64,000 nt of DNA from assembly GCF_029227915.1 (NCBI RefSeq), contig NC_079887.1, positions 16,427,650 through 16,491,649 of the forward strand, in the 5' to 3' direction. The DNA is from Hydractinia symbiolongicarpus (Eukaryota > Cnidaria > Hydrozoa > Anthoathecata > Hydractiniidae). Within the stretch, counting starts at the first letter, position 1; each line of letters opens with the position of its first letter. Made by a program: the position numbers and the translations under genes. The notes under the pieces are model-generated. The model saw only the letters and a list, made by a program, of their open reading frames with translations. It did no database searches and had not been told where the DNA came from. Shown here piece after piece: positions 48,066-58,323 of the stretch.

Positions 48066-48652
48066 TCTCTTATAATAATACGGAGAGTGTGTCTGTTTGT
48101 GTGTCTGTAACAGGCAAAGTGGATGTCTTCATTTTCCTTTGATGTTGCCGAAAAATGCATGTCTAATATGTTAAATTTTCTGACGTTACGACGCGACGAA
48201 AATAACACTACTTTAACGTCAATATCCTATATTAAATTAATGAAGCCATTACAGTGCACCTAAAACTTTGAAGCCAAATAACCTGGAAACGAGGTGGTGA
48301 CGTCAATGATTTTTCACCGCGTGGGTAACTAGGGACCACCTAGGACCAATTTGGGTAATTTTCCCACACCTTGGTCCCCGAATCCGTTTCGGAATGGACG
48401 GGTTGATGACGTCATTAAAAAACCTTTAAACCCTAATATCTCTGCAACCGTTTGTCAAAAGTACATGATCCTATACATTTTCTTGCTCAGCGTTTCAAGA
48501 TCTATACGATGAAAGCAACAGGCATACACATTTCTAAAAAAAAACATTTTGTGTTCTGACATGTCTCTGCTGACGTCATCAAAATTTAAATGACGGTTGT
48601 TTTTCTGTGTTATCCTGCCAAAGTGGATTTTTCCACGGGCCTTATCGACTAG
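48066..48652 (+). mobile_element. Helitron C, 587 bp
   Basis: It runs from tctcttataataatacggagagtgtg to 'gtggatttttccacgggccttatcga' and CTAG at 48,649-48,652. It shares 'gtaacaggcaaagtggatgtc', 'aaacgaggtggtgacgtcaatg' and 'cctatacattttcttgctcagcg' with the 604-bp copy at 19,768. Confidence 0.85.
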
Positions 48653-49242
48653 TCTATATAATAATACGCCAGTTCTGTCTGTCTGTCTGTCTGTCTGTGA
48701 CTTTTGCAATATTATTCTTCACAATTTCCTTTAACAAATTCTATAAAACATCGCCTATAAAATTGTTCTGTAATTTACCAAACTTCAACGTTAAAATAGT
48801 ATTGACGTCAAAGAAAAGTTAATTAAGATTAGTGAAGCCATTACATTGCACTTTTAAATCTAAGGCTAAATAACTTGGAAACGGGTGGAAATAACTGACG
48901 TCATCTCCTGCGTGGGTAACTAGGGACTACCTGGGACCAATTTGGGTAAGTTGTCCAAACCTGGGTCACCAAATCCGTTTTGGAATGGACGGGTTAATGA
49001 CGTCATAAAAAACCTTCAAACCCTAATATCTCTGCAACCGTTTGTCAAAAATACACGATCCTATACATTTTCTTGCTCAGCGTTTCAAGATCTATACGAT
49101 GAAGGCAACAGGCATACACATTTCTGAAAAAATAAATTTTGTGTTCTGACATGTCTCTGCTGACATCATCAAAATTGAAATGACTGTTGTTTTTCTCTGT
49201 TATCCTGCCTAAGTGGATTTTTCCACGGGCCTTATCGACTAG
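48653..49242 (+). mobile_element. Helitron D, 590 bp
   Basis: It runs from tctatataataatacgccagttctgtctg to 'gtggatttttccacgggccttatcga' and CTAG at 49,239-49,242. Its right half is almost the same as that of Helitron C. It starts at the base after C ends. Confidence 0.85.
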
Positions 49243-51340
49243 TCTCTTATAATAATAAGAAGTGTATGTGACGGTCATAGTGGATATCCTCATTTTCCTT
49301 TAATATCGCCGAAATTTTCTTTGAAGTCGCCGGAAAAATTATGTCTTAAATGTTAAACTTTATGACGTTACGGCGCGAGATCTATACGGTATACAAAACA
49401 GGTATACAAATTCCTAAAAATTTTTTTTAAGGTTTTGACGGGTCTTTGCTGACGTCAGCAAAATTTTTAATCCCTGACATCTCCTTAGGCGTTCGTCGAG
49501 AACATATTATCCTGTACATTATTTTAACCAGCATTTCCACCTCTACACATAACAAAGAATAAACAAATTTCGCGAATTTTTTTATCTGCACTGCACTGGT
49601 GACGTCAGAAGTGGAAACGTTGTCGAAAATTGGAGAAGCTTATCCGCATGCTGCTTTCGCTACCTTCGTACATGGATATTGAATGGATATGTTTGCAACG
49701 ACTGGGAGAGATTATTACTCTCTCTTCCAGTTAAATATGGAGGATTAGCAATATTTGATCCGTCGAAACGTTGCGACACTGAGTACAGCAATTCTAGGCC
49801 CCTGACAAGTAAAATGGTTGAAAAAGTGAAATGTCAAGACGATGTTTATGACGAATTAATAGAGGACGTATTGAAGTAGCGAAAAAATGAAATTAAAACA
49901 TAAAGAGGAAGACTTGTGAAATGACGTTAACATCAATAAAAAAGTCTTTGACTAGTCAACTAAAAGTCAGAGCGCTCGAGGCTTCTTTGGAAACTGGTGC
50001 TTCGAGTTGGTTGAATGCCTTGCCAATTAAAGAACATGGATTCGTTTTGGATAAACAATCATTTTGGGACAGTTTAATTATACGATACTGCATCCTGCTA
50101 AAACGATTACCATCCAGATGTGTTTGTGGTGTTTCTTTTACAATTAAACACGCCCTATTCTGTCCAAAAGGTTGTCTCATAACATAACGACACAACAAAA
50201 TCAGAGACTTCACTGCCGAACTACTTCAAGAATGTTTTAAGGACGTGAGAATAGAGCTCGTATTACAGGAAATCGCTGGTGAACAGTTTTCTTCATCAAC
50301 CATAACTACTGACGAGACACGAGTAGACGTAGCTGCTAGAGGATTTTAGATCAGAGAGCAAATGGCTTTTTTTGATGTGAAAGTTTTTAGCCCAACGGCC
50401 AAAATGCACCTGAACCGTGATCTGAAAGCATGCTACAAAACCAATGAGTCGGCTAAAAAAAGATCGTATAATGCGAGACTCATTACTGTTGATCAAGGAT
50501 CATTCACTCCCCTAATCTTCACATATTTTGGAGGGATGTCTCGAGAATGTGCTACGTTTTACAACAAACTGTCTTGTTCGATTGCTGAAAAGCGAAATGA
50601 ATCAGTGAGTATCACGAACAATTGGCTGAGAACTGGATAAAGTTTCAATGTGCTAAGATGACAGCTACTTTGTATTCGTAGATCGAGAGGAGTAAAGTCT
50701 GAAGCATCGCTAGTTCGTGACACAGACGTAAACATTGTGCCGTTCAAAAGCAGATTGGTTTGTGAATGAATTGAACTGTGAAATCATTACCAAGTTGCGT
50801 GTAATGTCTACTTTTATATGTTTCTTTGTTATCTTTCCACATATAACGTCTATGTACTTTTGTGTTTTTTGTTGTAGACAGGTTGATGAAAAAGAAAATT
50901 ATACATGATTAAAACAATAAAACAAAACAAAAAAAACTTAAAACTTTGAGCTCAAATAACTTGGAAACGAGGTGGTAACGTCAATGATTTTCATCGTTTG
51001 GGTAACTAGGGACCACTTAAGACCAATTTGGGTAAGTTTCCCAAACCTGGGTCCCCAAATCCGTTTTGGAATGAATGGGTTGATGACGTCATTAAAAAAC
51101 CTTTAAACCCTAATATCTCTGCAACCGTTTGTCAAAAGTATATGATCCTATACATTTTCAGGATCAGCGTTTAAAGATCTATACGATGAAGGAAACAGGT
51201 ATACATATTTCTGAAATAATTTTTTTTTGGTTTTGAAGTTTAACCTCTACAAAATGGAGGCAACGTGAAACCAACTTTTTTTGTGTGTGTGGATGATGGG
51301 TTGCTAAGGTCATCAAAATTCAAACAACGCTTCGGCCCTC
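49243..51340 (+). mobile_element. Helitron E, interrupted, 3' end lost
   Basis: It begins at tctcttataataataagaagtgtatg directly after Helitron D. It is interrupted near 49,630 by a LINE fragment and resumes near 50,935 ('cttaaaactttgagctcaaataacttggaaacgaggtgg') at the position homologous to Helitron C. The hairpin and CTAG are absent; homology fades near 51,340, shortly before a long (TA)n tract. Confidence 0.65.
49632..50934 (+). pseudogene. LINE with restriction-like endonuclease, copy 2, broken
   Basis: It is related to copy 1 over its whole length: PHAAFATFVHGY, then after a deletion LLLSLPVKYGGLAIFDPS, GASSWLNALPIKEHGFVLDK, LPSRCVCGVSFTIKHALFC (zinc knuckle), TRVDVAARGF, MAFFDVKVFSP and FGGMSRECATFY. 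Stops interrupt it after 49,879, near 50,187, near 50,349 and near 50,640. It ends in an A-rich tail ('aaaacaataaaacaaaacaaaaaaaa'). Compared with copy 1 it is a different, older subfamily member. Confidence 0.75.
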
Positions 51341-51380
51341 CCTTTTAACAACATTCACTGTTAGTATTTGGCTATTCTTT

Positions 51381-51676
<296 letters not shown>

Positions 51677-52235
51677 CTATAGCTAACTAAATACTGTCAC
51701 ACTGGCTAAACACTTATTTTCCCATAAAAATATAAATTGGTGTTTTCTACTGACGCTCAACGATAGGCTATTCTATTTTATATCTCGTGGAATAAGACGC
51801 GGTGAAAAAACGTGTATTTATAAATGTTGTTAATTAACTATATTTCATCCAACTTTAAGAGTATAAGCTTTTGCAAGTTTCAAGGACTTCGAGTCCTACT
51901 TATGTTGGAAATTCTGAAGCAATCTCGCAAAAGTTTATTCCTGAGAATAAATTTATAATCATATCATTTGCATTAAAAGTTCTTTATGTAAGAACTAAAA
52001 ATTGTGGCAGCAAAAAAATTGTTTGAAAATAAAAATAGTAGAAAATGTTAAAATTTTCATCGAGGTAATCGAGTCAAAAAAAATACCCACATATGGTGGG
52101 GTATTTGTCATCACGTGACCAGACAGGTTCAGAGCTACTTTCGAGAGCTCTGGGGACAAGAATGGTGAAAAACGTGATCCGATTAATCTTTAAAAATTTA
52201 TCAGAATATTTTCAAAAGGACAGGTTAATACTGTG

Positions 52236-53330
52236 ACTAACTTAGTATTACAGTATATTACTGAATACTACAAAGTATTACAGTGTATTACTGAATACTA
52301 CAAAGTATTACAGTGTATTACTAAATACTACAAGGTATTACAGTATCTTACTGAATACTATAAGGTATTACAGTGTATTACTAAACACGACAAGGTATTA
52401 CAGTGTATTACTATACACTACAAAGTATTTCAGTGTATTACCGAATACTGCAAGGTATTACAGTGTAATACAAGGTATTACAGTGTGTTACCGGAAACTC
52501 CAAAGTATTACAGTGTATTACTGAATACTTCAAAGTATTACAGTGTATTACTGAGTACTACAAGGTATTAGAGTGTAGTATTGAATACTACAAAGTATTA
52601 CAGTGTATTACTGAATACTACAAGGTATTACAGTGTATTACTGAATACTACAAAGTATTACAGGGTATTACTGAATACTACAAAGTATTACAGTGTAATA
52701 CTGAATACTACAAGGTATTACAGTGTATTACTGAATACTACAAAGTATTACAGCATATTACCGATTACTACAAGGTATTACAGTGTATTACTGAATACTA
52801 CAAAGTATTACAGCATATTACCGATTACTACAAGGTATTACAGTGTATTACAAGGTATTACAGTGTATTACCGAATACTACAAAGTATTACAGTGTATTG
52901 CTGAATACTACAAGGTATTACAGTGTATTACTGAATACTACAAAGTATTACAGCATGTTACCGAATACTACAAGGTATTGCAGTGTACTACAAGGTATTA
53001 CAGTGTACTACAAGGTATTACAGTGTATTACCGAATACTACAGAGTATTACAGTGTATTATTGAATACTATTTAGCATTACAGTGTATTACTGAATACTA
53101 CAAGGTATTACAGTGTACTACTGAATACTGCAAGGTATTACAGTGTATTACCAAATACTACAAGGTATTACAGTGTATAACGGAATACTACATAGTATTA
53201 CAGTGTATTACAGTGTACTACAAGGTATTACAGTGTATTACCGAGTACTACAACGTATTACAGTGTATTTCTGAATATACTACAAAGTAATACAGTGTAA
53301 AATACGGGATATTACTATGTACTACACTGT
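52236..53330. repeat. 30-bp minisatellite, about 36 units
   Basis: The unit is 'gtattacagtgtattactgaatactacaaa', with a few units shortened to 15 bases. Because 30 is a multiple of 3, several forward frames stay open and encode 10-residue repeats (YYKVLQCITE or NTTKYYSVLL). There is no ATG context or splice context to suggest a real protein. Confidence 0.95.
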
Positions 53331-54893
53331 ATTACTGTATATTACAAAGATATTATGCTAGGCAGTAGTATGTATACTAGGCAGTATTATGTATTAACAA
53401 CATTACGACGTTGATAAATTGCTTAACGTCGTGTGTCGGATGCCGTTGTCGTCTTGGGAAGAATACGACAATATGTCGGATACGACATATTCACAGACTA
53501 AATGGATCCTTCCATGAAGTGCTTCCCCTAAAAAGTTCCATTTTTAACGATCACGATAAAATCCAGACCCTGATAATTAAATTGAATCTCGCTTACCAAG
53601 GACTAGGAAGTAAAAAATTCTGAATAAATGAGACACGAGTGCATTAATTAAAAATCTGCGAAAATCAAAGATTTTTAAGCAGCCTCCACCAGGGCCATGT
53701 TCGTCTCGCCGTCCGATATGCAAAAAGAGACAACATGTCCTGGGATCGAGGTTGATGCTTCATATACGAAGTATTCTATACGGAGTGGGACATGCTTAGT
53801 ATATGGAATGCGAGATGCTTAGGTATACGGAGTGTGACCAACCTCGTTCCCAGGGCATTTTGCCTTGTTGATAAGTTGATAGTGGCGAAAAGGCCCTGGA
53901 ACAGGCTGGTCACATGATCGCTTATAATTTAAGATAATTATACCAAAAAAATAATTTATGAACAGTTCTTGCCCTGCAAAAATTTATTTCTGCCCCGCGC
54001 AGGAGTTTGATGTAAACAAGAGTACAACAAATATGGCGGTCGATTTATTTTGTGGAGTGGATAAAAATACTAGCTAAGGTTTAGCATTGACTTTAGAGAG
54101 GCTAGTTTTTGAGAAATATATTAAAAAAGATACCATTTTTAGTTCAACATGATATGAAGCAAATTTATCTCGATAATTAAATTGATATATATGCAGTGTT
54201 TGTCTTTTCCTGCAGAACTACTGGTAGCTAGCTAGTAGAGCGTATACCGTCTAAATTAGGTTAACATTTAACTAATAGTTAGTAGCCACATATATCGATG
54301 TTGTTAAAGTCATTACCCTACTTGGATACAAAACTGAATTTTTGAGTTTTTTTATAAATATTGTCATGACAAGCCAGCTGTGTTCTCCTTAAATCTTATG
54401 TGGGCAAATTAGCTAAATTATCTGTTACATTTCTGAGAAACATTTTGTTGGCTAAAAATTTTGCAGTTGACTTTCATTGTGACGTGTGTTGTTTTTAATT
54501 CCTAAACCTCTTCCGCAAATCAGCAGCAGGCAAAAATTGAAGACAGTAAGCCGTGTGCCAGTCTAAACTTTTTTTTCAGGTAGAGACATATTTTGAAAAT
54601 GAAATTAAAGTATATATATAACTTGCATATAGTTTAGATTTAGAACACAAACAGTAAAAAAGTTTTTAACCATAATTTGAATTTCTTCACCTAAGGCCTG
54701 CATTTTTTTTCCCTGCCGATTTTCTGATTTTTTGGCCATGCACAAGAATCTTTAAAAAATGTAAACATTGGAACTCATGTATATAAGTAGGTAAATATGA
54801 TGAGCTTATTTGATATATTAACCAGACCCATGGAATGTAAATGAGGCACTTAAATGTAACCAGTATTGTGCTTTTTTTTGCCTTGCCTTTTAA
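53331..54893. other. Intergenic with dispersed motif pair
   Basis: Near 53,738 and 53,839 two copies of the 'cctgggaacgaggttg' motif face each other. Further right the DNA is AT-rich without a recognised gene. A short ATG frame near 54,032 (MAVDLFCGVDKNTS) may be chance. Confidence 0.35.
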
Positions 54894-55076
54894 ATGAAGA
54901 AAAGTCTTATAAATTCGTCATATCACAAATTTTATTCCTATTCACCTATATACTTGAGGATAGATATAAAGAATGATTTTTTATTAGCTATACTTTCTAG
55001 GTTTCAGAATTTGAGCAATTTAAATGAGGGTGATAAGGCTTTTGTTACAAAACTTCTAAATCTTGACGAAATATGA
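54894..55076 (+). CDS. Possible terminal exon, unknown protein
   Basis: It is open for 60 codons (YLRIDIKNDFLLAILSRFQN then LSNLNEGDKAFVTKLLNLDE) and ends in TGA. The amphipathic, Leu-rich text looks like protein. The region before it ends in 'ttttaaatgaag', a weak acceptor. No partner exon was found. Confidence 0.2.
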   Translation: MKKSLINSSYHKFYSYSPIYLRIDIKNDFLLAILSRFQNLSNLNEGDKAFVTKLLNLDEI

Positions 55077-55454
55077 ACAAACAAGTAAGGTTTTTGAACA
55101 AATAATTCTTCTAAGGCCAATAAATGTCCTACTTTTATTTTTGGCCAGTGATTGATTATGCTCCACCAGCATATTTTTACATATCGTGGCCAAGTACAAA
55201 TGGCATTTTTGGACTTAACACCCTAATAATAATAATAATAATAATAAATATTTAAAGTGGCTAGCCCAGAAAATCACAAAAACCTATAGTTAGTGGATTG
55301 TTTCCACTGGGGGCTACTAGAACAAAAAAGAAACAAAAAATGATAAACCTTAGACTGCCTCAGCTCAATCAAACATAGTAACATTTATAATCTGTGAAAA
55401 TTGAAAAGAAAAAGAATAAAAAACAAAAATTAAAAAATTAAAAAGTGATCTCCA

Positions 55455-56886
55455 TTAGAATTTGCCAAATACTTTAGAGATGGAAGTCTTAAACGAAAGC
55501 AGACTTCCATCACAGGTCACTTGGTCTGGAAGATTATTCCACACTTTTGCAGCTCTAAATGGGAAGGCTTTTTTGCCAAATTCCGTGTTGACCAAGGGAA
55601 ATGTGAACCTGTTTTTTGAAGCTCCTCTTGTTTGATGATTATGACAGTTTTTTGTCAAAAGGAATTTTGAGCGCATGTAATCAGCTTTGAAAACTAATAT
55701 GGCATCGTTTTTGATGAGTAAATTATTCATTGAATATTCCCTCTCTTTCCCAAGAAAGGTACGGACACATTTTAATCGTTTTTCTAGTTTTCCCAATCTA
55801 CCTTGGGTGGCACAAGCCCATGCCGAGGAGCAGTAGTTGAAATATGGCATGACAAGTGCATTAATTAAAAGGTTTTTTGTGTGAGGTGTTAAACAGGATG
55901 CAATGGTTCTAATTTTAGAATATTTAATTAGTATTTTTCTATTTATGTCATTAATGTGCTTTTCCCATTGCATTTTTTGATCAAATGTTACCCCAAGGTA
56001 TTTAACTTTTTCGCTCCTCTTCAAAGGAATACCCATATAGTTGATAGTTTTGTTCTCAACTTTTTTTAACTGGCTGTGGTTGCCGAAAAAGATTGTTTCA
56101 GTTTTGTCCGTATTAATAGTCATTTTGTTATTATTCAGCCAGAGGTCGACTTGCGAAAGTTCTAACTCGACCTGGGAGACAAGGGTATCCAAGTTTTTAT
56201 GAGACGAAATAATTATTGTATCATCCGCATATAGATGGTGGTAGTTTGAATTGATGACAGATTTTAAGTCATCAATATACAAAAGAAAGAGCAGGGGCCC
56301 CAACACAGATCCCTGCAGCACCCCAAAAGCGTCTTCATGAAGCAGATCTGATCCTGTGTCGTTTACAAGAGTCAGCTGCATTCGGTCCGTTAAGTAGGAC
56401 TCGAACCAGTCAAAGGCAGCATCTCTGATGCCAAAACACCATAGTTTTTTTAACAAAATTTTATGATCAACAGTGTCAAAAGCTTTTTTAAGGTCAATGA
56501 GCACAGCACAAACAAAGTTATGTTGGTCGAGCTCAGTAAGAATAAAATCAGAGACATCGACTACTGCAGTTTCTGTGGAAAAGAGTTTTCGAAATCCGGA
56601 CTGTCTGTCATTCAGGAAGTTGTGCTCAGAAATAAAATGAGACATTTGCTCATGCACTAACTTTTCAAAAATTTTCATAGGAATTGGCAAAATGGAGATA
56701 GGCCGATAATTAGTAGGATCTGTTTTATTGCCACTTTTAAAAATAGGCGAGACCCTTTTAGTCTTCCAACATTTAGGTACATAACCAGTAAATAAAGATT
56801 TGTTGAAAAGACTTGATAAAAAAATACTTAAAACTGACGAACCTGCTTTTAACAGTCGTGAACCAATTCCGTCCAAGCCTGTAGCT
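55455..56886 (-). CDS. LINE B reverse transcriptase, C-terminal half
   Basis: About 477 codons continuing the frame broken by the insert (KATGLDGIGSRLLK). RT blocks are: YRPISILPIPMKIFEKL, motif A AVLIDLKKAFDTVDH (Asp near residue 128 from the LDGIG start), motif B FGVLQGSVLGPLLF and motif C LYADDT. The motif B proline of GVPQGS is replaced by Leu, which may reduce activity. The end (TFPLVNTEFGKKAFPFRAAK then VWNNLP) is the usual CR1/L2 C-terminus. RT copies the LINE RNA at the nicked target. Confidence 0.9.
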
Positions 56887-56890
56887 TTAA

Positions 56891-58323
56891 TTAAATGAGG
56901 AATCAGTACAATTTGAATCTGAAAACATATACATTCTTAAAAATTACAAAATAATTTGCCACTTCGGTTAAGCATGAAAATGAAATAAAGTCGAAAGCCA
57001 TACCGTTATCTGTGTCCGTTTCATTTTCAGTTTGACAAGAAGCATGTACAACAGCTACTTGGGTTTTTGCGTTTGCGCATCTGCTACAGAACACAACGTT
57101 TGTGTACATGTACTTCGTACTGACGTATCTTTATATTGGGTTGCACTCGTTTGTGTTTTTGGTATGGCCTGTATTCCAATTGATAATTTGGATTCAACTT
57201 CAAATTCAACTTCATTATCGATTAAACATAATTGCTCAGAATCTTCAACCAAGGCTGACTTCACCAACTAATAACGATCGAACGAAGTAATAAAAAGGAA
57301 TGGGAACGAAGATGATATACTCGAGAAATGTTAAGAACATTCAAGGCTTTGTCAATACCAATAGCAAAATACGAGGAAATTAATTTTCAAGATTAACATT
57401 CTGATAAAAAAAACGGATTTGCTTACGTCTTTAGATTGACTTCGTTTGGCTCGCGATGTGGAGGATGTACGTTCCTTAGGGGCAGTCTTATGACAAAAAA
57501 TTGTCGGCACAGAATTTTGAATCAACCGGCGTTTGCAAGGACGATCTTTATAAAATAATTCATTCTGAAGTTTCCAGCTTGGGTCAAAGCAGGTTTCTTC
57601 AAAATGGTCAGAGCATAGAAATACTTTAGCTGGCAGCTTTGTTCTGTTAATTGCGGCAATCCAGGCTTTGCTAACTTCAGGATTCTTAGGCATTAGAAAG
57701 AAGCTTTTATCTTTGTTTGACTTAATGTTGTTTTTACAACCGTACGCCGAACAGTAGGCCATACTAACAGCAAGTTTTTCGACCTTTCTCCGTTCAGAGT
57801 TGTTTCACAAAAAGAAACAAAAATGTTATTTAGTTTACTTTCTAGGGGAAATTGCGTAATGAAGCGGCCTCTTTTACATTTTGATCTTTAAATTTTATCT
57901 TCAGCGAAGCGCCTTTAGCGAATAATAACAGAACCTGTGAAATCTGATAAATTATTTATAACACATTTCCGAATATATGCTACACGGGGGTATTAACTGA
58001 CTTAAAAAATAATAAACGAAAATAAAATAAGTCAATAAGATTTTTTGTTCCGGTCTATCCTTTAACGGGCTAGCGCGTTTTGTTTTGATTTTCTCACCAT
58101 TGTGCTACGTCAGGGGAAACATGTGTGTTTAGCCTCTCATTCATGCTGAATTATTCAAACAAAATGGCGATCCAAAGGTGATGCTTCACGAGGGAATTGA
58201 AAAAAAGAAAACAACTTACATAAGCGTATTAATATATTATGTTTTAAAAGATGCAGATATTCTTTAGTAACAAGTACATATTAGTTGATATAATAAAACT
58301 TATTTTTTTACCGGACAGTCCCT
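56891..58323 (-). mobile_element. 1.43-kb insert carrying a THAP gene, nested in LINE B
   Basis: It splits the LINE B frame between SLKL and KATGLDG. TTAA lies at both junctions (58,324-58,327 and 56,887-56,890), and removing the insert with one TTAA leaves the frame open (S-L-K-L-K-A-T-G). The outer end at 58,323 begins AGGGACTGTCCGGTAAAA. No inverted match is seen at the other end. TTAA targets and THAP proteins are together typical of Kolobok elements, so a Kolobok-like origin is inferred. Confidence 0.6.
56906..57762 (-). pseudogene. THAP-domain protein, probable frameshift
   Basis: Exon 1 (57,762-57,427) starts with ATG and encodes a full THAP zinc finger: C4 and C9, W34, C50 and H53, and a SVPTIF box near residues 84-89. 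It ends at GAC|GTAAGC. Exon 2 starts at TTATTAG|TTG (57,267), in phase, and encodes an acidic linker with CTQT and AQTQK repeats, then TAG at 57,055. One base away another frame continues with VHASCQTENETDTDNG, the same kind of Cys-Gln-Thr repeat seen in many THAP proteins, so a base was probably lost in the AAAAA run near 57,065. THAP domains bind specific DNA and occur in host regulators and in P, Kolobok and related transposases. No DDE core is present here. Confidence 0.75.

Noticed and set aside
52233-53290. Several 70-130 residue proteins with YYKVLQCITE repeats
   Set aside because: The 30-bp minisatellite keeps frames open by its unit length; there is no start or splice support.
57032-57290. 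Forward-strand ORFs across the THAP gene
   Set aside because: They are antisense to the THAP exon 2, whose splice site and CQTE-type repeats support the reverse strand.
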